In this document: positions 23,848 through 36,182 of the stretch, piece by piece
Layout: each line of letters starts with the position of its first letter
Numbering within the stretch: position 1 is the first letter of the stretch
Assembly: GCA_003996215.1 (NCBI GenBank)
Contig: QJPP01000028.1
Location: forward strand, 1,302,001-1,366,000
From: Jaltomata sinuosa
Taxonomy: Eukaryota > Streptophyta > Magnoliopsida > Solanales > Solanaceae
Reading direction: 5' to 3'
Length of the DNA stretch: 64,000 nucleotides
Notes under the pieces: model-generated
What the model saw: the letters and a program-made list of their open reading frames with translations, nothing else
What the model was told of the DNA's origin: nothing
Database searches by the model: none
Translations under genes and position numbers: made by a program

Positions 23848-24672
23848 CTACTTAAGCGCCTTTTCAAGATCAGCCTTAACCCTGACCAGGTCACTCTCCA
23901 ATTCTCTGTTTCTTTCTAGGGAGATTGTGAGGTCACATTTGAGTTTGTTCAAGCTTTCCTCAAGCTCAAATTGAACCTCACTTCCATTCCCTTTGCCTTT
24001 GACGCCATTTTGAGTGATGTTCTTCAATTTTTCATTAAGCATGTCATTTTCAGAGATAGCAATTGCTAGTTTTTCTTTTAGATTGGAGATTGTGCTTGCC
24101 ATAGCTACCTTTTCATCATCAGGCTCAGTGACACTATCAATCTGAGAGTCCCTTTCCTTAGAGAGGATGTAGTATTCATCAATCAGTACATTTGCCAAGG
24201 AGCGTAGCTCTAGCTTAGACTAGTCCTTAAGGTTTTGTTGGACGTCACAAAAGCTAACCTCTTCATCTTCTCCTTCATCGTCAGACTTTGCCATCAGAGC
24301 AAACAATGAGCCAAATCAGGATGAGTGATCCTCGATATCTATCATAGAAATGTCCTTTGGAGCCTTTTCCTGATTAGACTCAATGGAAGACTCTCCCCAT
24401 GCTGCTAAGGCCTGTTTCACAACTATGTCCGCCATTTCTTTTCTTTTTTATTTCTCAGGGACCTGGTCCCTCTTTCGCGCTTTGTCATAGTTGTTTCTTC
24501 CATGCTCTTTTTCTCTTTGGTTGAGAAGGGGACAGTCTTTGATAAAATGTCCAAGCTTCCCACATTTGTGGAAAGTCTCATTGCTTCTGAAAAACTTGCT
24601 TGAGTTTCCCTTTGAGGGAAAAACTCCATTTATTCTTATCATCTTTTGAAATTCCCTAGTAATGTAGGCCAT
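23848..24672 (-). pseudogene. Copia gag middle part: zinc knuckle and coiled coil
   Basis: 24448-24672 carries FHKCGKLGHFIKDCP, a CCHC knuckle whose first Cys has become Phe. 23848-24198 (116 residues) is a charged heptad-rich coiled coil (ISNLKEKLAIAISENDMLNE). The order after the gag N-terminal domain fits SIRE gag. Stops separate the parts. Confidence 0.65.
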
Positions 24673-24945
24673 ATCTGATTCATCATCACTCGAGTCACTC
24701 TTGATAGCTTTGAGTGCTAAGTTCTTGTCCTTCTTGAGTTTTAGTCATTCTTGGTCCTGTAGCTTCTTGAGTTCATAGGTTTTCAAGTTACCTATTAGAT
24801 CATCCATTGTTAGAGTTTGGAGGTATTTTGCTTCAGTGATGACATTTACCTTGATTTCCCAGGAGGCAAGCAGGACACTTAGAATCTTCCTGACAAGCTT
24901 GCTAGGCTTAATACCGTCTCCTAGGAAATGAAGCTCGTTGATGAT

Positions 24946-25419
24946 TTAGGTGAACCTGGTATGCATCTCTTGAATGGATTCTCCGTCATTCATTCTAAAC
25001 AGCTCATATTGAGTAGTAAGCATGTCTATCTTCGATTGTTTAACCTGACTGGTCACTTCATGAGCTGTCAGCAGTGAATCCCATATTTGTTTTGCCTTCT
25101 CACTGGAAGATATACGATTGTATTCCTCTGCACCTATACCACACACCAACAACTTTTTTGCCTTGAAGTTCTTTTCAATCCTTTTTCTGTCTTCATCAGA
25201 GTATTCCTTCCTTGTTTTAGGAACTGATTTGGTGGATTCTCCTTCTGTCACAGTCTTTATTGGCACATAGGGACCATCAGAAATGATGTCCCACAGTTCA
25301 CTATCTTCTGCCATGATAAAGTCGTGCATTCTAGTCTTCCACCATCCATAGAACTGTCCGTTGAATCTAGGTGGCCTGGTGGTTGACTGTCTTTCTTCTA
25401 GGTTGGGTGGAGCAACCAT
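24946..25419 (-). pseudogene. N-terminal Copia gag domain (UBN2-type)
   Basis: The 157-residue stretch begins MVAPPNLEERQST and contains RPPRFNGQFYGWWKTRM, ELWDIISDGP, KAKKLLVCGI and KQIWDSLLTAHEVTSQVKQSKIDM, the standard order of the Copia gag domain. It starts about 56 bp inside the right LTR and primer site, as expected for a 5' gag, and ends at a stop in the middle of the domain. It is defective. Confidence 0.85.
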
Positions 25420-25475
25420 TAGAGAAGTTCTTTCTAGGTGTTAAACTTTTAGAAAGTCCTTGCTCTGATACTAAT

Positions 25476-26742
25476 TAATAGCTTGTATGCATCCACCAAC
25501 ACTCAAGAGACCAGGTCCCTTGACTGAATATAACAGCTACAGACAGAAGGTAAAACACAACAGTACAAAATGTAAAGGACAGATCAAGGACTAGGTCCTT
25601 GATGCAGATTTAATCTAGAACAAAAAGGAAATAAAACAACAATAAGGAACACACGATTTTACGTGAAAACCTCCTTGCTCAAGGGAGTAAAACCACGACC
25701 TACCACGTAGGATTCACTAACAACAACTTCACTAAAACAAGAGCATTGGTTGATTACAGACTCTTTCTCGTAATCCTATGGTTAACCTATTAACCCCATT
25801 CTCTTGTAATAGTTACAACACAAGCGACACCTCCAGGTGATAACTCTATCACCTTCTAACTAGACCAACTAACTCTAGCTGATCAACTTTTACTTATCAG
25901 CTAACTCTAGCTGATACAACTCAACCTATCAACTAACTCTAGCTGATGTACTTTGAATGAACGGATAAAACACAAACAATTACACTTACACACTCTTCAT
26001 AGATGAGGAGCAGGTTTATAATATAAGAACCTAATACAAAGACTCAAAATATAACAAGGAACTGAAGGCTCAATCTTGATCACGATCAGGTCCCTTGTTG
26101 AGTGAGCTCTTATAAGCTTGAAAGGAGCAGTGGCTTTTACTGAGAGAATATCAATTTTTAGGATATGCAAAAGCTAGGTTTTGCCTTTTTCTCATCTCAT
26201 TATATATGAGAGATGACAAAACCTAGGAGCCATGGTATTGGTCAAGGTGAAAAGGACTGCTGCAACTCTACTGCAATTCCACCAACCAACTGCAGAAAAG
26301 GTACACTTTATAGCTGTACCGAATTAACTATATTTTATGATCACTACAGGTATCAGGTCCCTCCATGAGTTTGTCAATCATCAAAACTTCAATATTGCAT
26401 CATTTTCCTCCTTTTTGATGATGATAAACCCATGAGCCCCTTTAACTGGAGAAACCATGCCCATACCAGTTCCCCTTGATGCAAAGCACGTATGACACTT
26501 GTTCCTCCTAAGGCAATACACATCCTGAGGCAATGCTGAAGTCAAGACTGTAGAGAGAGTGCAGTTCACATCTTTCATTTCCAGTAACATAAGGACCTGG
26601 TCCCATCATCAGGTTGTTAATCATCGAGGCACTGCTGAAGTTGCAACTGTAGCGAGAATACAGTTTACAGCTGTGTTGTATGAGGGACAAGGACATGGTG
26701 CCTTTATGAGGTTATCAATCATCAAAACTTAGAAACTTAAAA
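25476..26742 (-). repeat. 5' LTR of the Copia element
   Basis: Direct copy of 18347-19613 with scattered substitutions. The first bases that would be TG on plus have changed to TA. The primer site lies immediately to its left. Confidence 0.85.
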
Positions 26743-27001
26743 TAGATTATGTATAACCAAGTTATGTGAGTACAATGCCAACAATTATTTTCAAAAATGG
26801 AAAGAAAATGTTTGATGCCAAGTGTAGAAAACAATTCATTTTAACTCCAATGCATGCTGCCACACGGTCTGAAATTTGATCCGGTGTCGAAAACAACCCA
26901 TTTAATTTGCACTCCAACACGATGAACACAAAACCAATGTATATAAACCAAAGCTCGTTCTTGTAAAAGATAGAAAATAACTCATTTTTAAGCTATGACT
27001 C
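26743..27001. other. Unassigned sequence right of the Copia element
   Basis: Shows weak internal repetition ('aaaacaactcatttt'-like words). No gene is seen. Confidence 0.4.
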
Positions 27002-27140
27002 TCATTCGTGGATAAATGATCCTAAGGGAGGGGGGCGGGGGAAGGGATAATGTGATACCCCCTGCTTCTAAGATAAAGTAATACTAGTCAAACGTCGATC
27101 AATTAGTCTGACCTCGAGAGGATAAGGACAAGAATGAGTA
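27002..27140 (+). mobile_element. Remnant 3' end of a Gypsy element: polypurine tract and LTR start
   Basis: 'cattcgtggataaatgatcctaa' followed by a GGGAGGGGGGCGGGGG tract and then TGTGATACCCC (from 27052) parallels the polypurine tract and LTR start at 40980-41020 (GACAAATGATCCCAAGGGG, TGTAACACCCC). Only about 90 bp of the LTR remains before a TA microsatellite. Confidence 0.65.
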
Positions 27141-27319
27141 TATATATATATATGTTAAGGGAACAATATATTATGGTGTTTAGCATGTTGTTATAAGGGT
27201 TTTCAACCATTCCAATGAAACAAACTACTCGTCAATCCAACTTTGATACAAAAAGATATAAGTATTTTACTATGAACAACATAGTAATCAAAACTGGTTG
27301 TGATGGACACTGGCACCCA

Positions 27320-27387
27320 AGAGTCACCATACTGTATGTCGTAAATGCAGGTAGAGGAAGCACAGCCTGAGTAGTTTCCAATAGCTG
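27320..27387 (-). pseudogene. Aspartic protease pseudogene, downstream piece
   Basis: On minus this reads IGNYSGCASSTCIYDIQYGD, typical of nepenthesin-like pepsin family (A1) proteases. It is cut at 27387 by a solo LTR; the upstream piece resumes at 43136. Family similarity fades soon after the YGD. The two pieces are separated by 15.7 kb of nested elements. Confidence 0.75.
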
Positions 27388-29616
27388 TGTAACACCCCAA
27401 ACTTTCAAGTTAGGTTTTCAATCATTTTTTGCGTGTAATTAGACCTGAACCCAAAAGATTATATTGTAACTAGGTGTTTGGGTCAAGTACTATGTGTGGG
27501 AAAAGTGGTGGATGTGAATTAAGGTCATAAAGGACCTCTAGCTCAAAGTTAAGTTGAAATCCTTTTTATCGATTTAGTTTTCATGTAAGTTCTAACCAGG
27601 GTCAACTTCAATCGACCATTGCTCCTATAATATAAAAAGTTAGGTGACCTATTATCCACCAAATTAAAAGTCTTCGAATCTTCTTTCCAACGCTGCTGAC
27701 CGCTTATTAATCCGAGTCTGGAGTAAAAGGTTATGCTCAGTTTACTAAGAAGACGTCTGTCTGCCTAAGGGTGATGACTCGGTTGACGAGTCGTCACACT
27801 TGTGACGATTCATCAAGGTAAGTCGTCAGCCTTAACCAGAAAGACCCAAATTTTGGTCATTTTTTACGGTTCAAGTGATGAATCATCAAGGGTCTGACGG
27901 TTCGTCACCTGAATCGTCAGACAAACACGTTCTGCGCTGTTAACGCATTTTTAAAGGGTCTTTGGATCCATTCCTTACCCAAAACCATCCCCCACCTATT
28001 CTAAATATTCCTAAGTCCCTAAGACATGAATTATTCAGTCAAAAACACATTACTCTTCTCTCTAAAGTTTCAAGAAACAAGAACGCTTAGGGTTCAAGAT
28101 TCAAAGGCCAATTTCAAGCTTTTCTCGAATTTCTCTCCGTCAAAAGGTATGTTGAACAATTCTCTTTCAACTAAATCTATTATTGGTTGATTTCTTAACT
28201 ATGAAAGCGATTTTATACGAGTTTTGACTGTGGGTTATTGAATATTTTTTAAAAGGAAGATTTGCTTAAAGTTTGCAAACCCATGACTTTGAAACTCTTT
28301 GGTTATGAATTTCTTAGAGAGTAGAGATTAGTGTTTGAAGTACGAAATTCTAATTATATGAAAAGATTTTTAGGGCAGATTTAAAGTCATGTAGTCAGGA
28401 CTCTTTGTAAATTATTTTACCCTTTAAATCTTGGCTTTTGACAGAAAAGAAAAGAATTTCTACGTCCCTGTGTTTTGAAATGGTTAATTACTAATTATGA
28501 AATTGTCAACCTTTGAGGGATTTGTTAAATGTGTTTAAACCCTTAAAATGAAGGGACTAATGACATACGAGCGTATGAAATGGATTGAAGGATATCGCTA
28601 TTGTAACAGACTGTTTGAACCAATTGAATTGTGATTAAGAGATCATTGTTTTCCTATATGAATTTTATGAGATGGGCATAATGAATTGTTGATAGACCTT
28701 ATGGGTCCCAAATTGATAAGATGGGTGACTGGCAAGTCCTAGTATGACGATACCAATAATGGAATATGCCCCTATCAAAAATTGTGTTAATTGCTATTAT
28801 TTTAAATGATATTGAATTGGTAAGAATTTGGGCTTAAAGAGAATTAGATGGTTAACCGAGAAGGTGTGAGTCTAAACGTATCAACACCCAAAACATGTAT
28901 TTTGATGACATAGGGATGGTTTGATCCTAAATTTGGATGACCTTATTGTTCCCTCTATGAGGATGATTGTTCTGGCCATAGTGAATTGAATCTCGACTCA
29001 TGCGGCAAACATGAGTTGGGGCTTAGCCGGTCGAGTGTTGATCGGACCCACAAAGTCCATGGTTTTTAAATGAAAGTCGGTGATACCATCTAGTTCAGAA
29101 GTAATGTTAATGTATGGTTTTCGTGAAATGTTTTGGATACTTGCCCCATATTTTATTTTCTACTATGATTTATGTCGCGATTCTTATGACTTACTTTATA
29201 AATTGTTATGTCTCTTACCTGAGTTGCATACCAGTACTCATCGTACTGACCGTCCTCGAACGCTACATCATGAAATGATGTAGTTTCAGAAATACTTTCT
29301 CATGGTTCTGTGTAGCATTAGAATCATTCGGGACAACATTATAATTAGCAAGTGGTGAGCCCTCCATCTTTCGGAAGACGATTTACATCTTTATTTTGTC
29401 TCTGCTTTTCAGTTATAATATTGTCGGGGTCATGTCCCGGCATTGATGTTTCATTCTTATGTTAGATGCTTCGTGGACCTATGTAGATGTTATTTTGAAT
29501 GTTTTGTTTCCAACACTTGGTAAACTCTTAAATTATATTTTTAAATAGTTTTCTCAAATGGGTCTTTCTTCCACAAATATTTTATTGAATATGCTCATGA
29601 TGTTATGCTAAGGGGT
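27388..29616 (+). mobile_element. Solo LTR, first part (interrupted by a Gypsy element)
   Basis: Starts TGTAACACCCC; its final 64 bp, ending GGGCGTGACA, lie at 43072-43135. The perfect duplication AGCTG flanks the composite at 27383-27387 and 43136-43140. Total without the insertion is about 2.29 kb. The LTR has a cluster of near-palindromic GACGAGTCGTC/GTGACGA words at about 27770-27930. The same family occurs in minus orientation at 44003-46946. Confidence 0.88.
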
Positions 29617-31671
29617 TGTAACACCCCGTGCACGTATCCAACTATCTAAGTTAAAATCTCAGAAAATTTCCATGTTTCCAAGGATGACGACTCAGACGAC
29701 GGTTTGTGGTTTGGAACCACAGTCCGTCCTGTGCGCACGTCGTCCAAGTCTCAGAGGATCCCTAAGTTGGTCCCAGAAATGACGGGTCGAGGAACGGTCT
29801 GTCCTTCTGGATGACGAACCGTCATTCCCAACTACCTTGATGCTCGTCCTTCGAAGTTTAGAAGTCCCTCTTCCAGTACCCAGGATCTACGGGTCGAAGG
29901 ATGGCACGTCCTTCGGGACGACGGGTCTGTCGTTCCACCCGTTATTCCTAAGATCCAACAGCCCCTTTCTAAGTGCCCAGAAACGACGGCTCCTAGGACG
30001 GTCCGTCATCCAGAAGGATGGACCGTCGACCAAATCGTGTTTACTGAAGGTTGAGTGTTTTCCAGCCTTTTCTTATTTAATTCCCAGGGACATTTCGATC
30101 ATTTCCCACCCTATTAAGTATTAAGTGAAGTCATTTTGACTAATTTTAGAAGGGTTTTCACCCATATTATCCTAAGTCCCTCCTAAGTTCCTCATTCTTC
30201 ACTCAAAAAGGAAAGTTGCTCTCAAGCTCAAGTCTCAAAGCTCCAAGTCAAGTCTCCTAATTCTTTTCCAATCAAGTCGGTAATCTTCCACCAAGGTATG
30301 TGGGTTTTTAACAATGAGTTCCTTTCACCCTTGTGCCCAAAACCCCCAAGTCTTAAATTGAATTATGAAGTTATGAAATTAGAGTTTTGATCTAAATTTG
30401 GGAAAAGTTTATGAAATCAGTTTCTATGTTTAAATTCATGGTTTTCTCTTGATTACTCATGATTTGATTATGATTCTCTCATTTGTTTTTAAAAGCCCGA
30501 GCATGAATATTGTTTTCTAGCATGAAACTATGAATTTACATGTTTTCAAGAGAAAGTTGGCATGATTAGATATCATGGCCTTTCTGTACTTATGAAATTG
30601 CATGACTAATTCTTCGAGTATGATTTTAAAAGGAAAAGTATGTTTGAATTATGGCTAAGCTAAGCCTTCAGATTTATGAACTTAAGTAGCTTTGGCATTA
30701 GATATGTCATTGGTTTTAAGTAGCTTTTGCATTAGATATGTCATCGGTTTTACACAGCTTTGGCATTAGATATGCCATTGGTTTTGAACTGTTTTGGCAT
30801 CAGACATGCCCAAGTATTATATGAGCTATATGTATATTTTGGGAGTAGTATTAGCACCGAGCTGGATGGGTGAGAGTACCCATATGTCCCAGAACTACGT
30901 GCCTCCATAGGTTCTAAGTCCCCTCTGTTGGGCACCAGTTTTAGTGATCATGCCTAGTTATGCCTTTATACCCTGGCAACTTGATGGAGCGGATACATCG
31001 AATTCCATGTAGCTCACATGGTCTATGTCGGTTAGAGAACCTCCCACAGAAACAATTTATGTTTTAAGTTGCATTTGACTCTAATTTAGATTTCAGACTT
31101 ATTATTTATGATTATGTTTCACCTTATGGTATATTTAGAGTCTTTGCATCCAACTTATCTTTCAAGTATGATTTTAGTTATTTAAGCATAATTATCATGT
31201 TTTTATCATGTTCATGCATTGCTCGCATATTTAGTACATTCCATAGTACTAACGCATATTGCGCTATATCCTTTCATGATGCAGATTCATGTGTTCCTCC
31301 TCAGACCCGTGGCTAGAGTTCCGACCACTCATACTTAGCTATTGGTGAGTCCTCATAGACCAAGGGCTGGACCTTACTCTAGTTCTCTGTCTTCTTTCTG
31401 TTTAGATATTCGAGTTAGTTGGGGTATTGTCCCTTCAACTCTTATGTTAGTTTAGAGGCTTTTCAGACATAGTTGTATTCGGATGGCCTTTGGAGTTGTA
31501 TTCCTTATTCGACTCTCTATCTATGATATGCTTCTTATTTGGTTTTCCTTATGATGTTTCCGCTATGCTTATCTTTGTTATACTTGAGAATGCTATGACC
31601 AAGGGTTAGCTTGGGATCTTTGTGGTTCCAAGTCCCGTGTTACGTCTAGAGGGTAACCTTGGGGCGTGACA
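29617..31671 (+). repeat. 5' LTR of the Tekay/Del-like element
   Basis: Carries clustered GACGG/CCGTC words (about 29686-30030) followed by an AT-rich TTATTTAATT core that could serve as promoter. It differs from the 3' LTR by scattered substitutions and small indels. Confidence 0.9.
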
Positions 31672-31883
31672 AACTTGGTATCAAAGCCTCAGGTTCAAGT
31701 GTCCTAGGATGTCTGAAAGCCGCATCGAGTAGAGTCTCTTTCATGTGTGTGAAGCGCGCCACACATATGAAGGGGAGGCTATGAGGTATCTTAGAAAAGA
31801 AACTTCACTTCTTTCATGATCACATCATGCGATAGAGCTTAAGTCTAATATTCCTCTAATCCTTATCTTATGCATTTCAGATT

Positions 31884-33243
31884 ATGCCTCCTCGACGTGC
31901 TATGCCTCACCGAGCCGCTCGAAATGTCGCTCCTCAAGTTTTGGTTCCCGATGTCACGAAAGATGAGTTTAGGAATTCTATTCACCTATTAGCTCAGACC
32001 TTGGCAAATTAACAGGCTCCTACCCCCGCTCATCCTCAAGGTGGGGTAGCGGCCCGCATTCGTGACTTTATCCGTAAGAACCCACCGAAGTTTTGGGGTT
32101 CGAAAGTGGGAGAGGACCCGCTCAATTTATTGATGAAGTGAAGAAGATCTTTGAGGTGATGCAAGTAACGGGTGTTGATTATGTTGAACTTACATCCTAT
32201 CAACTCAAGGATGTGGCTCATAATTGGTTCACACAATGAAAGAAGGCTAGAGTGAGAGATGCGATCCCCACGACTTGGGAGTGTTTTGAGAGGGCCTTTC
32301 TTGATAGGTTCTTCCCCTGTGAGTTGAGGCAAGCAAAAGTGGAGGAATTTGTGAACTTGAGACAGGGTTCGATGTCGGTGCAAGAGTATAGTTTGAAGTT
32401 CACTCAGTTGTCTAGATATGCTCCCTACATGGTAGCGGACCCGATTGATCAAATGAGCACGTTCATCTATGGTGTTTCTGATATGGTGAAGAAAGAGTGT
32501 AGGTCTGCTTTGTTGTTGAGTGACATGAACATTTCTCGTCTTATGACTCATGCCCATCAGATTGAGGGTGACAAGCTTAGGGAGATGGCTAGGGAGAACA
32601 AGAGGGTTAGATCCGAGAGATCAGGTTTTGGTCATCACAGGTCCGGAGGTGGACATCGCTCTTCTTTCCAGAAGAAGTCATCAGGTCTAGTTCACTCTTC
32701 TGCTAGTGCTCCTACCCAGGCTCAGAAGCCTCGTCATGATCAGGGTGGTAGAGGATTTGGTTCTTATACCCTGTCTCAGAGTAGTGTTACAAAGGTCCCC
32801 TCTTTCCTCGCTTGTACCAGGTGAGGAAAGAATCATCTCGACGAGTGTTTAGCCGGTAGAGAGGGTTGCTTCAGTTGTGGTCAGGTTGGGAATCGTATTA
32901 AGGATTGCCTTTCGGCTAGGAAGGGGCAGGGAGGTGGTAGGACTCAGTCTACCCCAGCAGCTTTAGGTGGTAGACCAGCCCCGCAGGGCGCAGCTTCTAG
33001 TTCTGGTTTTCAGCGCCAGAACCGTCTTTATGCCATGTCCTCCCGCCAGGATCAGGAGAGTTCTCCAGATATGGTTACCGGTATGTTAAAAGTCTTTTCT
33101 CTTGATGTATATGCCTTGTTGGATCCCGGTGCATCCCTATCTTTTGTAACCCCGTATGTGGCTTGTAAGTTTAAGGTTTGTCCTAAATTACTTTTAGAAC
33201 CCTTTCATGTTTCTACTCCTATTAGTGAGTCAGTCCTAGCTTA
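31884..33243 (+). pseudogene. gag and protease of the Tekay/Del-like element, with stops and frameshift
   Basis: The ATG at 31884 opens MPPRRAMPHRAARN. Codon 43 is TAA (32010), a frame change occurs near 32110-32130, and TGA at 32237 replaces the Trp of a WFTQW-type motif. The gag core follows at about 32252-32600 (ERAFLDRFFPCELRQAKVEEF, QEYSLKFTQLSRYAP). A TGA at 32822 removes a Cys, and the knuckle at about 32870 reads CFSCGQVGNRIKDC with its His changed to Arg. The aspartic protease starts near 33035, with LLDPGASLSFVTP at about 33118, and a stop follows at 33242. Several inactivating changes, mostly of the C-to-T or G-to-A kind expected from methylated DNA. Confidence 0.85.
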
Positions 33244-33244
33244 A

Positions 33245-33388
33245 AGAATGTATCAGAATTGCCCTATCTCAGTCCTTCATAGAGTCGCTTCATCGGATTT
33301 AGTAGAGTTGGAGATGACTAATTTTGATGTCATTCTTGGTATGGATTGGTTGTATGCATGTTATGCCTCAGTTGATTGCTGCACTCGT
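33245..33388 (+). pseudogene. End of retropepsin domain, cut by nested insertion
   Basis: Reads NFDVILGMDWLYACYASVDC, the conserved 'VILGMDWL' end of Gypsy proteases, and is cut at 33393 by the nested LTR element. The frame resumes after 40188 with FKFPNELVLECQG. Confidence 0.8.
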
Positions 33389-33393
33389 GTGGT

Positions 33394-34711
33394 TGATAAC
33401 GCCCAAACTACACCTCAAATTACGAAGCGTAAGCGGTCGTCGTCAAATATAGAACCCAACAGAGGTTGGGGTCGATCCCACAGGGAATAAGGTGCAAATT
33501 AGGTCGTTCGTGACTTATTTGACTAGTGGTCGATAATTTTCGATAAATAGGGGGGGTTTGCGTGATCAAAACGTGAACAAAAACAAATAATAACGTACGA
33601 GTGAAATCAATATGAGAGAGAACTAGGGAAGTGTTCACCATGGCGTTGTAACAATGTCGATTCAAGCTTAACTGGGTTCTTTCTTATATGCATGTCACGA
33701 TGTGATTGAATTAATGGTATCATCTAAATGTTTCTCAACCAAATAGACGAATTTCCCTTTCAATTCTCTCGAACTTGAAAAGGTGAGCTTTTATATTTCA
33801 ATCCTAAACATCAAGTAGATTAATCTAGTTACAACATTAATCATAAGACGAGAGTTGGTAGTCTCGAATCCTCGTAGTTAATCAAATTTCCCAGTTTTAA
33901 TTTCTTTACTCAAGCAAATTAAACCTAGGCATGTTCTAATGTTTGCAACCACTAGAAAACGTGAAGAATGAATGATTAACAACGTGACAATCATAATTAT
34001 TGAACCCGACGCTACCCGGAATCTATATCGCTACTTTAGCCATGGCTCCCACAATCCTAGTTGTGGGAATTTAGTTAATCATGCTTTTGTGGAAAGAGAA
34101 GAAGATCATATTCATAATAAAGAAAAGAGATTCTTACAATATAATGAAAACAAGCTTCAATTATCCAAGAACAAGAAACCAAGATCCCAAGAACAATCAA
34201 GAACACGATTTAAGAAGAAGAAAACGTGTTCTTGCGTGTTTCCTTCTCTCAAAAGTAGACTAAAAATCTCCTAAAACTATTGGGTAATCAATTGGTAATG
34301 AATTTGTAATGAATAAATAAAATAAACCTAACATAGGGTATTTATAGGAGTCCAGGAAATAAACCCAAAAACGTTCGGAATCCGTGTCGCGTACTGCCTC
34401 AACTTGACGGTCTGGGCTGACGGACTGTCACATGTGTGACGGACCGTCACGGTGGCCGTCGCCACTAGGCAGTGTGCTACCTCAACTTGACGGTCTACTT
34501 GACGGACCGTCACATGTGTGACGGCCCATCATGGTGGCCGTCACTCTTAACCAGTGGCGCGCTTTTGATCGTATTTCCTTCTTTTTCTACGTTTGTCGCT
34601 ATTTCCTGCAAATATAACATAAAAACATCAAAAACGACAACGGTTGCTTGAAAACTCGCGATTATTCTTAGTTAAAGGAGGCTAAACGTGCCGTAGAATG
34701 GCGGCACATCA
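33394..34711 (-). repeat. 3' LTR of the gag-only element
   Basis: Differs from 38867-40183 by only scattered substitutions, mostly transitions. It holds a dense cluster of TGACGGACCGTCA-like words (about 34405-34550); on minus these lie just upstream of CTATAAATACCC, a good TATA box (about 34338-34349). Confidence 0.92.
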
Positions 34712-36182
34712 ACACCCTCAACTTAAAACATTCGCTTGTCCTCAAGCAACATGACAATAACAATAAAAAGACGACTCAACTAAGAAAACAAACTCGTGTC
34801 TCTAGCAACTCATGGTCATTCAATGCTTATTCAATTTTTAAATCAAGCTCCCTAGTAGCACACAAATGTATGAAACATTAACTTGCAAGGATCCAACCAT
34901 GTCATTCCGATATGATAGAATATTATGCATACACACGCGCAGCCATCCTAACAGTCAATAGACAATACAGAAATCTTGGTGCCCTCACCACAAAGAAGTC
35001 TCACACACAATATTTGGGACTAGGTAAGGCGCTCACACTCACAAATGATTTCAAACAATGCACATGCGATGCCATAGGCTTGCCCTTACTATTCTATTTC
35101 AGTTTTTCAGAAAGCCGCTCAGGATCACTAAAGGACTTGTTTTGGCTTGTAATGAGGCTTCGGGTGCAGGTAGGATACGTTTGGGGAATAGTGACTAAAC
35201 CCTCCTTGGAATCACCGACCTACTATTTCCACATAACTTTACTTTGTCCATACTTATTCACCTCTTTATTTCCTTCTTTCTAGCTACAGGTGCGGCCTCT
35301 TTATTTTGACACTTCTTTTTATTTCTTTTTCGTTCTTTTTCATCTCTTTTTTTTCTTCGTTTCTTTATCTTTCTTTTCTAAGACACGCACCCGGAATTTT
35401 CATTCTATCCACAACCAATCTTATACATCCTATTTTTCTTATCACCTCTATAGTAGCCACCCTCAACTTAGGCTGATTGCCTGAGTTGAGGTGCACGATG
35501 TCCAAGGAAGGACCAGGGCCAAGACAGGGATTCAAAGTTAAACAGGAACGGTGACAGGTTATTGAAAGAATAGGGTCAATTATGGCTCAAACAGGGATCA
35601 AAGGGATTATTTGCATTTGGACGGTCTTATAGGCTAAGTGGACTGCATACAAAAAGGGCCTGTGATTCTTTCCTAAGCAACCAACTTCAAACTTTAACAA
35701 AATAGACCGGGCAAGTTCTAGATGCATGCACAGAGTAAGAGTTTATAACAATACGCTCACACACACTTGGCACCAAGAAACCATACCACTACCAACTATC
35801 AAAACAACAGCTCGGCTTAAGCATACTTATTCCAATCATAACCACACAATGACATCCAAGGATCCAGACAGTCAATCGTTTCAAACATAAGTACACAAAA
35901 TCAACTTTTTCAGAGGGGGCTCCTTTTAGTACATTTTTCAAAAAAAATGCCATGCTTGCTATAGACACTAGAAAACAACTAAAATTTAAACGACAACCTA
36001 AACATGCCGGTTCTACTAGATAGCACACCGGAGGGAAAAAAAACACGGCAACAAAAACCCTCGCTGGTGAAAGACTCACAGGTAACCCAACACCCTCAAC
36101 TTAGACTTATGCATTGTCCCCAATGCATACATGTAAAAACTAAAACTGTGAGAGAAAGGAATACCTGTGAAGTCCATGGGGC
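34712..36182 (-). other. Non-coding 3' region of the gag-only element with duplicated hairpin/polypurine module
   Basis: Two similar modules, read on minus as hairpin then AAGTTGAGGGTGT or a close form, sit at 34712-34747 (next to the LTR, the real polypurine tract) and 36090-36128 (just after the gag stop). A pyrimidine-rich tract (plus strand) covers about 35290-35380, and a 13-bp near-perfect hairpin (CCTCAACTTAGGC and its inverse) lies at 35461-35491. Small ORFs here are not credible genes. Confidence 0.7.

Larger units (their letters stand above)
18347..26742 (-). mobile_element. Decayed Copia element of SIRE/Maximus type
   Basis: Two direct LTRs of about 1267 bp (18347-19613 and 25476-26742) flank a minus-strand internal region. 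Next to the right LTR, minus reading TAGTATCAGAGCA (25461-25473) is a one-base-degenerate initiator tRNA-Met primer site. Next to the left LTR, minus reading CATCAAAAAGGGGGAAA is a polypurine tract of the type seen in SIRE elements. In minus order there are gag, zinc knuckles, a protease remnant, badly decayed pol, and an env-like 3' region. No convincing target duplication was found and the right LTR has lost the TG/CA end, so the outer limits are good to a few bases only. Confidence 0.85.

Noticed and set aside
27203..27400. A 65-codon intact small protein
   Set aside because: Only the middle part matches aspartic proteases; its start lies in the solo LTR and its end is unrelated, so it is a pseudogene fragment.
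33972..34274. 100-codon ORF repeated in both LTRs of the gag-only element (also 39444-39746)
   Set aside because: It lies in the LTR in the antisense direction to the element, has no domain, and is kept only because the LTRs are young.
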